DNA of 64,000 nt from Dendrocalamus latiflorus. Lineage: Eukaryota; Streptophyta; Magnoliopsida; Poales; Poaceae. The stretch spans positions 11,934,106 to 11,998,105 of the forward strand of contig CM029626.1 of NCBI GenBank assembly GCA_017311315.1, in the 5' to 3' direction. Below, piece after piece: positions 11,194 through 21,840 of this stretch. The position numbers were made by a program, and so were the translations under genes. The notes beneath the pieces were generated by a model that was not told the origin of the DNA, did not search any database, and was given only the letters and a program-made list of their open reading frames with translations. Position 1 is the first letter of the stretch. Each line of letters begins with the position of its first letter.

Positions 11194-11840
11194 CTCTCGC
11201 TAGGGTTTCCCGTGTACGCTGCAGTTATTCGATCTAGATCTAAATCCCGAGCCCGTCGTCGCCGCCGCCTCCCCGAGCCCTCGCCGGTTGCCTCCCCGAG
11301 CCCTCGCCGGCCGCCTCCCCGGACGAAGACGTCGCCGCAGCCTCCTCCTCCTCCGTCGCCGCCTCCCCGAGCCCGTCGCCTCCTCCTCCTCCGTCGCCGC
11401 CGCCTCCTCCTCCTCCGTTCCCGCCTCCTCCTCCTCCGTCGTCGCCGCCTCCTCCTCCGTCACCAAAACCCTAAGGTCATCAAATCCCTCCCCGAGCTTC
11501 ATGCTTACTGTTAGGGTTTAGGGTTGATGCTTGATGCTTCATACTTAGTGTTAGGGTTTAGGGCTTACTGTTAGTTGCTTACTGTTATGTATATGGTTAG
11601 TTGCATTCATGTATATGCTTACTGTTATGTATATGGTTAGTTGCATTCATGTATACTACTGTCTGAATATATGCATGCTGAATATATCTTGATCTTGAGA
11701 TTGTAGAGTTTGTATCTAGAGCTCAAAATACTGAAGATTGAAGAGTATATGATTTAGTAGCGGGACGGCCAAGATTAATCTTGTGCAACCCTACAATTTG
11801 AGAGCACAAATTAACCAATCAAGGAAGAGTATATGATCAA

Positions 11841-12345
11841 AGGGCATGAAGCAAGTAAAGCATTCTAGTGTATCCGGTTCAATGACCTTAAAACACTAGT
11901 TTGTGTGATTTGCTTCATAGAACTTTGTTTAGAGACCTTGTAGTAATAGTATATGCCACATAGACCTTCAAGGGGCATGAAGCAAGTTACACACTCTAGT
12001 GTATCCGGTTCAATGAACCTGATACAGTAGTTTGTGTGATTTGCTTCATAGAACTTTGTTTAGAGACCTTGTAGTAATAGTATTACAAAATTCAAGGCAA
12101 TTTTATTATAAAAGTTCAAAAAAAGACATTCCCAGATTCTTCGGTGAGCAGCCGACTTCTTCGCAGAGCGACTATCCATCTGCTTCTTCCCACTTCTTTT
12201 CTTCATCTCTTGTCTCTGGATCACGTACGCCAGTAGCGATGATTCAGTTTGCACTGTTGTAATAAAATTGCCTTGAATTTTGCGGGAAAAAGAAGGACTT
12301 GATACGTTGGTTTGTGTCATTTGCTTCATAGAACTTTGTTTAGGG
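11841..12345. repeat. Tandem duplication interrupted by copy of antisense ORF tail
   Basis: A segment containing TTGCTTCATAGAACTTTGTT occurs at about 11841-11958, again at 11977-12088 and partly at 12310-12350. Between the last two, 12083-12282 is bounded by inverted repeats (CAAAATTCAAGGCAATTTTA and complement). Its minus-strand translation, RIWECLFLNFYNKIALNF, resembles the tail of the 184-residue ORF. The element has therefore duplicated part of its own antisense gene. Confidence 0.6.
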
Positions 12346-12699
12346 ACTTTGCTATTTGGTTTATAGTATTAGCAACTAAAGTAGGTGCTAAGATAGGCAC
12401 ATCACCCCCTCCCTTCTCCCCCTCCCCTCTACTCTCCTCTCTTCCAATTTAATATGATCACTTTCTCATCTTATCTTAATAGACCCACAAAATGAGCAAC
12501 ATGTCACCTGCGCATAAAGAAATCTTGCGATTGTTGCAAAAGATACATTGACCATTTGGGTGGAAAGATGAATTGTTTCGTCAGGCGCATGACTGCCGAT
12601 TCGAAGCATAGCATAGCATCCGAGGCACATCCGAGGCCTGCTGTTGTGTCTTGAGGAATGTCACATCTGAAGACCAGCTCTTGGCATTCAGGTATCATT

Positions 12700-13713
12700 G
12701 TCAAATTCAAGCCGGAATATTTCTTGCACGAAGTTCAGGAATGTGTCTTCCCGGTGACCTTTGACGATATATTTGGTCTTTTCACGCTCAACGCTCTTGA
12801 CGCCTCACTCGTTCGATGCTAGACGCTGTAAGTCTGTACAATCACAGTCTCTGTTCACGTAATACCGATATATATCATAATTTGTTGCTTTTCTGTGTAT
12901 ATATATAGATTCATGCTGACCGAAGCTAGATCATTGAAATCACCAATAGGTTTCCTGGACCCACGCTTGGTCGCCATTGATACCATCAACGAGAATGCAT
13001 CCTTCGTCGAGAACTATATTACAAAAGCACTGCTGGCTCACCGCGATAAGGAATTTGTTCTTATGTCATACAATGAGAACTTCCATTGGATTTTAATTGT
13101 AATTATACCAAAATGGAACAAGACTATATACCTTGATTCTCTAAGTAAGAACAAATCCAAGTACACAGCTATCACCGAAATACTCGATAGGTAAGTACAT
13201 TGTACATTGTACTCTTTCTTTCCTTCCGAATGACTAATCTAACTTTTTCGAATAACGAAGGTCGTTCGTCATATACGTTCAACAAACAAGTGGCTCGACG
13301 ACAGCTGCCAAGCCCTTGAAACATGATCGCAATTTTCGGGTATTGGTTAGCTACACATTAATTAATCATATACAACACTTAGTAGTAATGCCACTTGATT
13401 TAACACATTCTATTTTTTGCAGTGCCACCAGCAGCAGCCGGGCAACACGTGTGGATACTACGTGTGCCACCATATGAGACTACTCCTCGATTCCAGCAAG
13501 AACACTAATTCTAAGGTTTGTCAATCTTCCCACATTTATTTCATACATGTCAAGTTTTATATGTGCGCGCGTTGATATTCCTATCTGCAGGTTGCGCCCA
13601 TCTCTAAATCTGCATTGGAACAGGCGGACTTAGCCAAAATTCGAGGAGAGTTCATTTGGTTTTTGTGGTCTAAAGTCATAAAATCAGATGGAGAGTTCCA
13701 CTGCCCAGATTGA
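12700..13713 (+). pseudogene. Ulp1-like (C48) cysteine protease gene in CACTA element
   Basis: Four exons join in frame with GT-AG introns: 12909-13190, 13261-13339, 13423-13515 and 13591-13713 (stop TGA). A further upstream exon ends at 12827. The product is a SUMO-protease-type Ulp1 C-terminal domain. His of FHW (13084), Asp of IYLDS (13135), Gln of QQQPG (13429-13437) and Cys of NTCGYYVC (13450) form the family's catalytic set. The upstream exon has an in-frame TAG at 12820-12822, so the gene may be broken or start downstream. Ulp1-like genes recur in plant MULE and CACTA elements with unknown role. The intact catalytic set is seen; protease activity is only inferred. I find no transposase joined to it. 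Confidence 0.8.
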
Positions 13714-13899
13714 GTTTTTATTGCTCTTATCACTCTGTAATTGTGAATTTGTAAATGGATATTTTATTTCATTTCAATTAATTCATTTGCGAAATGGATG
13801 CCTTATGTCTGTGAATGAAATGTGATGTGAATTGGATGTTTGTCAAATGAATTGAGATGTGAATTGTATGTATACATATACTTGTTTATCTGCTTGTTT

Positions 13900-13947
13900 C
13901 AGAGGGCATGGCTAGCATTTCCTGAGGCTAGCCAATAAACAGAAATA
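13900..13947 (+). terminator. Conserved 3' stem-loop and poly(A) signal of CACTA transcript
   Basis: A TTTCAG-like splice acceptor is followed by GGCTAGC-ATTTCCTGAG-GCTAGCC (stem 13910-13933) and directly by AATAAA (13934-13939). The same module, with one base changed in the loop, is at 60023-60070 in the second CACTA element. Conservation across otherwise different bodies suggests a 3' processing or regulatory role. Confidence 0.6.
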
Positions 13948-13967
13948 TATGTAGGGGTTGAAGGGAA

Positions 13968-14160
13968 TATCACAGACGGTTTTTGAGTAAAAACCATCTG
14001 TGATTATCAGCTATCACAGACGGTTTTTACTCAAAAACCGTCTGTGATAGCTGACAATCACAGACGGTTCGAAAATCGTCTGTAATGACCTTCGATTATC
14101 ACTGACCCATAAATACAGACGGTTCATAAAACCGTCTGTGATGACGTTTTCGAACCGTCT
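13968..14160. repeat. 3' subterminal palindromic repeats of CACTA element 1
   Basis: Four pairs of inverted CACAGACGG motifs separated by short loops, mirroring the 5' end. Confidence 0.85.
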
Positions 14161-15016
14161 GTGACGACCTTTTCTGTAGTAGTGTCGATTGCACTTAGCA
14201 TGGCTAGCGTGGGCATGTGCGAACAACACTTAAAGATGCTTTTGAAAAGTGCAAGAGCGAAGACAAATGTTGCTACTATTACTACTTTTAGGATATGGAT
14301 AGACTACACTAGCACAGATTAAAAATTTTTACCGTATAAACTAAGAAACTATACGAGTAAGAGATTATAGATTGTTACTACTAGATGCGAAGTGCAACAG
14401 AAATAGAGTTAAAGTAGCCGATTTAATGAAGAGCGCGTCGATGTAGTGGTAGTAGTTGATCGTCCTCTGGCCAACCGTCTCCTCCTCGCATCACACCCGA
14501 TCAGCGCCATAGTCGCAGCAGCGCCTCTACCGAGATCCATACGTCTAGAGATGGAAAACCGTTGTAGCACCTTATATACAGCCAATCTGGAAATTACTAT
14601 AGAACATCATCGCCAAAGTGAAGAATAAATAAGAGCAATAGTAGAAATCACAAGGAATTTAAAACTTTTTTAACACTTTATTAGAGAACTAACGGAAACT
14701 GAAATAAATATTTGAAACATGTGACTGGTCCACTTCAAACCAAAAGAGGAATGAACAAAATGACATAAATAGTGGCAAGCCACGGTGCTGAAAACTCGAG
14801 TGCTCCCACCCATGCATGATGCTATCACTCCATTGGTCTTTTACCTGAGAACGAAAAGAGCAAGCGTGATATTTGAAAATCTCAGCAAATACCCAACAAC
14901 GGTCGCAACATGATGAGTAAAGGACAAGTAATGCAAGTAAGATATATAAAGGACAAGCAATGTAAGCAAGTAATTGACACAGGTTAATTGTAATGAAACT
15001 AGGTTACCAGGGACAC

Positions 15017-15555
15017 GGATACCTATCGGGGATGGAGATAACGGAAAAGTGGAACCAAGATAATTGTTATTTAGCAAATTATGGCAAAAGCGCTAGCGAT
15101 TGCCTCCCACATATCCGATTATACAGGAATAGTCAGGCACATCCTTATCCTCGACTATATAACCACCGATGAGGTGTAATATCCTGAGTAACGAGAGTGT
15201 ATGGCCATCCGTACGTTACCAGGTGGGTGAAAATATCCCCTATATGTGGGTAACCCCGGACCATGTAACTATTATTTTCTTTATTAGTGAGTTAATCAGA
15301 AACACTGATACCAGCCAGAGATAGAGGTAACAGGAAAAATGGAATCAAGATAATTGTTATTTAACAAGTTATGGCAATGGCACTGGCGATTACTCCCACA
15401 TACCTGGTTATACGAGAATAGTCAGGCACAACGCTGTCCTCGACTGTATAACCACTGACGGGGTGTAATATCCTGCGTAACGAGAGTGTACGACTCCCCG
15501 TACGTTAATAGGTGGGTTAAAATCTCTCCTATATGTGGATAACCTAGGCCAAGTA
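15017..15555. repeat. Two ~245-bp tandem units inside nested LTR
   Basis: About 15017-15260 and 15308-15555 share long words such as CAAGATAATTGTTATTTA and ACGAGAGTGTA, with a period of about 291 bp. Confidence 0.75.
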
Positions 15556-16157
15556 ACCGTTATATTGTTAACATGTTATATGGTATGAATTTAAGGGAAC
15601 TAAGGGAAGGTTAAGATAAAGTTATGAGAAGTGAAATGATGTGCTAAGGTTGAAAATGGAGAGACATAATTCCTGATATGAGGGCAATGTAAAATGATAA
15701 TATGATGATAGTTATATAGGAACTATTCTTAAGTGGTATTATAACATAACTTACCAAAGGTTGTCAACCATTCAAGTTTTAGTATGTGATAAGTGATTAT
15801 TAATCAGATTAATAGGTTTAATATATACATCCTTCATGGCTCACATACAAAATCATACCATGAATGGATCATGATATTAGAAAACTGAAACATAGCGGCC
15901 CTAACGTCATAAGAGTGCTAATAATCTAAACTTAAGTTAAAACATGTTCATATGCTATCCCCATTAACGATTTAAGCATGAATTCTAAAATACTAATTAA
16001 AACATGAATTCTAGAATATTATTAACTGAGCATTCTAATAAACCCAAAAGCATGTGAACAAGATAACCTAGAATATCATGGTATGAATACAATATTAATA
16101 GTCTATAACCAAGCAAGCATGAGCGATATGATAATAACAAGACAAGTATTAAGCTTT

Positions 16158-16341
16158 AGTGATATACTATTAGCCAGGTAACTTTAGCGATATGATATTA
16201 GCCAGGTAGTTTTAGGGATATGATATTAGCCAGGTAATTTTAGCGATATAATATTAGCTAGGTAATTTTAGTGATATGATATTAGTCAGGTAATTTTAGC
16301 GATATGATATTAGCCAGGTAACTTTAGTGATATGATAATTT
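16158..16341. repeat. 28-bp minisatellite inside nested LTR
   Basis: Between six and seven copies of a 28-bp unit containing GATATGATATTAGCCAGGTA. Confidence 0.9.
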
Positions 16342-17208
16342 TAATCAATGGCAAGGTGGCAGGTAGTATGGAAACACATAGTATGTGAAACAGAAAAGGT
16401 CACCACCGCGAGGTACTTGCCTTGAGCACGTTCGGCAGACACGCTGCACAAGGGACCCAAGGTGTGCAACTACCCGAACGCTTCCTCAAATGCCACGTGC
16501 GAGCTTGCGAGGAGGAGATGGAGGAGAATCAGGCGAGGGTTAAGATAAAACTATGGAAGGACAGAAAGTGACCGTTCGGCCGGAAGGAAACACGTTCGCT
16601 GGATTTCACCGTGCGAGTCGTCATTCGGTCGAGCGAACCACGTTCGACCAAACGGACGGTGTACCACTACGTGAATCAGCAAAACTCCCAAGCGAAACTA
16701 CATTCGGCCATGCTCCAGCCAGCTCGGTCGCTTCGGCCATCACCGTCGCCACCGATTGACCGGCTGTCGCCGCCGGCCACCACAGTTGCCGGCCGCCACC
16801 GCCCATGCCGTGCCGCTGCCTGCCCAGCCACCTGCGCCTGTCGATCGTGTGGCCAAATGGCTCCCGCCGACTGCCGCTGCTCGCCGCCTCGGCTGGCCGC
16901 CGCTTGCCGCCTCGATCGGCCACCGCCACCGCGATGCCGCCTTATGCTACGCCCACACCGCCGCACTGCCACCTTGCGCCGCCACGCTGCCGTGCTACCT
17001 GGCCTGTGCTGTCGCGCTACCCTCGCGCCATCGACTGGCCTCACCATCCTGCCATGCCGCCCGTCCTCGCTATGCTGGCCGCACTGCGCTCTCAAGCCGC
17101 CGTGCCGCCACCTGCACACACCGTAGCCACAAGCAACGCTGCCACCTACCCCGGCTGCATCGCCAACTGCCACCGGCCGTGGCTTGTGCTGGCCAAACAG
17201 GAGAGAGG

Positions 17209-17304
17209 GAGAGATAGTAGATGGGTTTTGAGGAAGAGAGAGAGATAAAGAGATAAAGAGAGATAGGGGGAGATATAAGAGAGAGGGAGATAGAGTTAAG
17301 AGAG
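17209..17304. repeat. GA-rich simple repeat
   Basis: A (GAGA)n and GATAAAGA tract near the end of the nested LTR. Confidence 0.8.
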
Positions 17305-18503
17305 AATTTTCAGGGTGCTATAACCATGCATCAGCGTGCTAGCACCAGCGCACATGAAAGGGGTTATGAGATGTGGTGGCTAGGGTTTCAACAGGTGTGT
17401 TTCGGGATGCCTCCTTCAGGCCCCGCACCTCTTCTTATATAGCCTCCAATCGGATCCTTATTCGATATGAGTAGAGATCGTATCCCACTTGGAGACTATC
17501 ATCCGAACCCTTATCGTTCAAGCCCATTAAGTGTGTGACCCTTTAGATTTATATATATTTGGCCTTGGGTCGAAAACTCCTTTCTGGTCCATAAGTCGGT
17601 AGTGATCCCTAGCAGGACATAACGACTCCCAAATATATATAAAGATCATATCGGATGAACATATATAGTGCTTATGTACTGATCCCTTTGCCTCATGATA
17701 CCAGATCGAACTTAAAACGAGAAGTATGCCATCCTATGATAGTTTGATTCTTCATTCGAACCTGTAGTGGGTTACTCAATTGTGATTGACTCCTCAACCA
17801 CATTTGGCATAGCTATGCACTTTTTTTAATTCAACCACATCGAGAGGCCCAAGATATCTCTTCTGTTATATAGGAGGGGCAAATTTCATCTTGATCGCTC
17901 ATATTCATCCGCATGTTTTATAGTAAACCCGAAAGCTATCTTATAACCACCCAGTCATAGAGTAGTGTTTGGTAACCCCTGAGTAAACTATTATATATGT
18001 AGGAAATAATGATGATCTTAGGCCTAAGAATCCTATATATATTATGTATGGGACCAATTGTTGATACTTAAGAATATAACAATTCTCATAGTGTCTCATA
18101 GTGGGTCAATCCAATATCATGTTCTTTAACATGTGTCCACAATATTAATTTGATATCCCATATCCATGATCTGTGAAACATAATCATCAATTAATACATG
18201 TGCTGATTTGTAAATCATAATTGTCCCACATAATGATATAAAATCAAGGATAATTTAGAATAACATCAAAACATGAATAAAGAGTTCCACGAACAAGCCA
18301 CATATTTGTTAATCAATACGAAAGACATGAGACAAAATAACATATTATTCAAAAGATCATAAACAAAGAAATGATACAATCATCTCTATGATTATTTCTA
18401 GTGCATATCACTAACAACTACCATGTCTACATGGCTCTCCCCTCATCCGTAGCTGGTAGTGCGCACACACCACTGTCGTCTATACTACTCCTATGTATGT
18501 CTG

Positions 18504-18956
18504 GAGTTTTGGAGATTTGTAGTACTGTTTGATCTAAAAATACCAAATCTAGCTCTCTAAGCGACGAAATTCCATTTTTAGCCCCCATATACGACCATGG
18601 GATCACGGGAGGCCGCCACGTCATAGTCGTGCGGTCCCAGACCGCATGACTAGTACTGTAGCTTAGTAGTGCGGTCTGGTACCGCACGACTACACTGTAG
18701 CTCGAGCGATACAGTGCTTGAGCGCACGTCTTGAGGAACCGTGCGGTGCCCGAGCGCACGTCTTGCGCAAAATTCCCGCTGAAAGAACTCTCTCCTCGGT
18801 GCTACAGTGTAGTCGTGCGGTCCCGGACCGCACGACTAACACGTGTCGCCACCTGGTAATCCCGCGGTTGTATAGGGGGCCAAAATGGAATTTAATCGCA
18901 CAGAGGGCTATATTTGGTATTTTTATGGCAAACAGTGTTATAACTGTCCAAAACTC
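18504..18956. mobile_element. Non-autonomous Mutator-like element with 9-bp TSD
   Basis: Inverted arms of about 150 bp begin GAGTTTTGGA and end with the complement TCCAAAACTC. GTATGTCTG lies at 18495-18503 and 18957-18965, a perfect 9-bp duplication. The inner arms carry repeated GTCGTGCGGTCC/GGACCGCACGAC palindromes. No transposase; the ORFs are shadows of the palindromes. Confidence 0.9.
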
Positions 18957-19241
18957 GTATGTCTGTATGCGTTGCAGCACGATGGCCTTCCAAAAATGCG
19001 CTCTAGCTCGAGCCATATTTACCCAGGAGACACAAAAGCGACGCGCTGATGTGAACGAGTTATTCGATCATTACGCTTGTACAGTTTGGTCGAGCGCTGC
19101 TTGGACGGGAGCTCTTGACCATTGCCGGGAGCTGGCGAGATCCCCCCAAGCGTGCAGCAGTGCAGGTACTAGCTAGTGGCGATCCATGTGCCTGATCTGC
19201 CAGGTACATCGTCGCTATGTGCGTGTGCATGCCTAGCTATA
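18957..19241. other. No recognisable feature
   Basis: Unique-looking sequence between the MULE and the LINE, with no motif I can name. Confidence 0.4.
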
Positions 19242-21840
19242 TTTTTTTAGATAATGGATTAAAATCCGGCCTCTATATCCAACTTGGATGTACACAGTCA
19301 ACACGAAACAAGAGTACATAGACTCAGCACCTTACAAAAGGCTCAAAACACAAAACGAAGTTTATGAGCACCAAGACTCAACAATTAAGACGGGGCCTTT
19401 TAACCCTAGAGACATGCCAGACTAAACATTCAATCTTCTTCTTCCATTCCACCCAAACTTTGCAAAAACGTCTAGTACTCTAATCTCCAAAATCTTGCAA
19501 CCTTCTTGCACATAGATGCCATCCTCCTCCTTATGTAACAATGACCATTGGCGCGCCCAGTACGCCCCTTTGAAGATCACCTGCAAAAAGGAATTAACTT
19601 TGGAGCCATTGAAGACAACATCATTTCTACAAAACCATACCGCCCAACACAACGCCGCTATGCCGACAAAAAAATGGTACTTCATCTTAGAATGAAAACC
19701 AAAAAGCCAGCTACCAAAAAGATTAACAATACTCGTAGGCGGTTGAATCCCGAAGGCTAAAAAAACAGCCAACCAAATGTATCTAACAAAGTGACAATCC
19801 AAGAATAGATGTTGTATAGTTTCATTAGAATTACAAAAGCAACACTTACTGCTGCCCTTCCATCTCCTCTTTGCCAAATTGTCCTTAGTTAGAATAACTC
19901 CTGTCTTTAGATACCATAGGAAAATTTTTATTTTCAAAGGAACTTTCAATTTCCAAATAAAAGAGCTCCTAGGTATTATATTACCAAACATGACCGCCTT
20001 ATACATAGAGTTGACAGAAAAAACACCCTTCTTGTGCACTTTCCAAATAAAAGAATCATTTTGAGCTGAAAGTCTAATAACGGATACTTTAGCAACTAGG
20101 TCATGCCAAGCCACCAAATTTTCCCCTACTAAAGCTCTCCTAAAGGAAACATTCAAAGGTACCCTTTTCAAGACATCTGCCACTTTTGCATTCCTGTTCC
20201 TCGCTAAAGAATATAACGAAGGGTAACATTTGTCAAAAGAAGAGTTGCCCAACCACCAATCCTCCCAAAACCTCACTTGAGTGCCACTATGCACCACAAA
20301 GGATCCACAACGCAAAAAAGGCTCCTTGGCTGCCATCAACCCGGACCAGAACTGAGAATCCCCTGGTTGCTTCTCAACCTGACTTATTGTCTTTTTAATC
20401 AGGTACCTGACTTATTGTCTTTTTAATCAGGTACTTCCTCCTAAGCATGGTCTGCCAAACCCCTTCTTCATTAATGAGCTTATACAACCATTTGCTAAGC
20501 AGACACTTGTTCTGTATCTCTAAGTTTTGTATCCCCAAACCTCCACACTATTTAGGTTTACAAAGAACACTCCATTTAGCCAATCTATACTTCCTTCTAT
20601 GCTCTTCACATTGCCAAAAAAATCTTGATCTGTAGTAGTCTAGTTTCTTGAGAATTCCTTTAGGTACCTCAAAGAAGGACAACATGAACATAGCCAGACT
20701 AGTTAGAACCGAGTTAATTAGGATCAATCTCCCTCCAACGGAGAGGAATTTTCCTTTCCAACTGCTCAATTTCTTTTGAAATCGCTCCTCAACTGCTTGC
20801 CAATCCTTATTAGATATCCTTTTATGATGCATAGGAATACCAAAGTACCTAAAAGGATAAGACCCAGTCCCACACCCAAACAGCTTGACATATTCTTCCT
20901 CCACCTCTTTTGCCTTGCCATAGCAAAACACTTCACTTTTTTGAAAGCTGATCTTCAGACCTGATAATTTCTCAAACGTACTTAGTACAAGCTTGAGATT
21001 CTTGGCTTCATCAAGATCATGTTCCAAAAAAAGGATAGTATCATCGGCGTATTGCAAAATAGAGAGACCATTATCAATTAAATTGGGTAATATTCCTTGA
21101 AAATTTCCAAGCTCTTTGGCCCTCTGTATCAATATTGCTAGCATATCTGCCACTAAATTAAACAGAATTGGCGATAAAGGATCCCCCTGACGTAAGCCTT
21201 TATTTGTTTGGAAGTAATTCCCAATATCATCATTCACTTTAACAGCAACGCTCCTACCCTTTACAATCGAGCCTATCCAATTACACCATAAAGCCGAAAA
21301 ACCTTTCATTCTTAACGTTTGCTGCAAAAACTTCCAATTCACCTTGTCATATGCCTTTTCAAAATCTAATTTTAACACTACCCCGCTTTTCTTTTTCCTA
21401 TGCATCTCGTGGATTGTCTCATGAAGGATTACCACTCCTTCCATAATGTTTCTTCCTGGAAGGAAGGCTATCTGAGAGGGTTTAATGACCTTCTGAGCCA
21501 CTAGGACTATTCGATTGGCCATAACCTTCGTAAAGATCTTGAAACTAACATTCAACAAGCAAATGGGTCTAAATTGTTGAATTTTGTTAGCTTCCTTTTG
21601 TTTAGGCAACAACGTAATAATACCAAGGTTCAAACTATAAAGCGGCAACCGGCCATCATAAAAATCTCTAAACAAAGCCATAAGGTCATCTTTAATCACC
21701 TCCCAAAACACCTGATAAAACTCGGCTGGGAAGCCATCAGGTCCCAGAGCTTTATTGTGTTCCATTTGGAAAATAACCTGTTTCACTTCCTCTTCCGAAA
21801 AAACCTTCGTTAGCAAATCATTCTCCTCTCTCGAAACTTG
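19242..21840 (-). pseudogene. LINE (non-LTR retrotransposon) ORF2 remnant
   Basis: On the minus strand, 21840-20548 encodes an L1-type reverse transcriptase with no stop codon inside. Motifs in order are LGPDGFPAEFYQ, FRPICLLN, LDFEKAYDKVNW, LRQGDPLSPILFN and QYADDTILF, with the catalytic YADD present. Then 20339-19422 encodes the C-terminal zf-RVT region (FLWYLKTGVILTKDNLAKR and a cysteine cluster CCFCNS...H...DCHF). The two parts are out of frame around a 28-bp tandem duplication at 20379-20434. The N-terminal endonuclease is missing, since the sequence breaks at 21840. A short T-run at 19242 could be the poly(A) tail. It cannot make full-length ORF2. No clear target duplication was found. 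Confidence 0.9.
20379..20434. repeat. 28-bp tandem duplication breaking LINE ORF2
   Basis: Two exact adjacent copies (20379-20406 and 20407-20434). Since 28 is not a multiple of three, the duplication shifts the reading frame between the RT and zf-RVT parts. Confidence 0.9.

Larger units (their letters stand above)
9659..14184 (+). mobile_element. CACTA (En/Spm) transposon, 4.5 kb, intact ends
   Basis: The element begins CACTACTACAGAAA at 9659 and ends with the complement TTTCTGTAGTAGTG at 14184. TCG lies on both sides (9656-9658 and 14185-14187), the 3-bp duplication typical of CACTA elements. Subterminal CACAGACGGT motifs are dense at both ends. I see no TNPD-type transposase or TNPA, so it is probably mobilised in trans. 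It carries a plus-strand Ulp1-like gene with its own TATA box and a minus-strand 184-residue ORF. A shorter relative lies at 58669-60383. Confidence 0.95.
14563..17322. mobile_element. Nested gypsy-type solo LTR, 2.76 kb
   Basis: It starts TGTAGCACC and ends GGTGCTATA, an imperfect inverted terminal repeat of the TGTAACACC type common in plant Ty3/gypsy LTRs. The last CA appears mutated to TA. Flanks are ACCGT (14558-14562) and ACCAT (17323-17327), a 5-bp duplication with one CG-to-CA change. No gag or pol lies inside, so it is a solo LTR. The long size and internal tandem repeats resemble RIRE3/RIRE8-class LTRs from memory, which I cannot verify. GC-rich ORFs at 16553-17248 are LTR sequence, not genes. 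Confidence 0.8.
14286..18416 (-). mobile_element. Solo LTR (same family as 5071-6492), split by nested LTR
   Basis: The outer parts 14286-14557 and 17328-18416 align with 5071-5380 and about 5400-6492 of the first solo LTR. ACTAC flanks the whole unit at 14281-14285 and 18417-18421. Removing the nested 2,760-bp LTR and one 5-bp duplication leaves about 1,366 bp, close to the 1,422 bp of the intact copy. The terminal TG at the low end has decayed to TT. It is more diverged than the first copy. It starts only about 100 bp from the end of CACTA element 1. Confidence 0.85.

Noticed and set aside
11200..11521. Overlapping ORFs rich in Glu/Thr, Arg/Pro or Ser on both strands
   Set aside because: They are translations of a CCTCCTCC/CCGCCGCC simple repeat in a leader, with no domain in any frame.
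11508..11560. TTAGGGTTTAGGG words suggesting telomere repeats
   Set aside because: Two short telo-box-like words in a transcript leader, not an array.
16553..17248. Several 100-170-residue ORFs rich in Pro, Arg and Ala
   Set aside because: They lie wholly inside the nested solo LTR, in all frames at once, as expected from GC-rich sequence.
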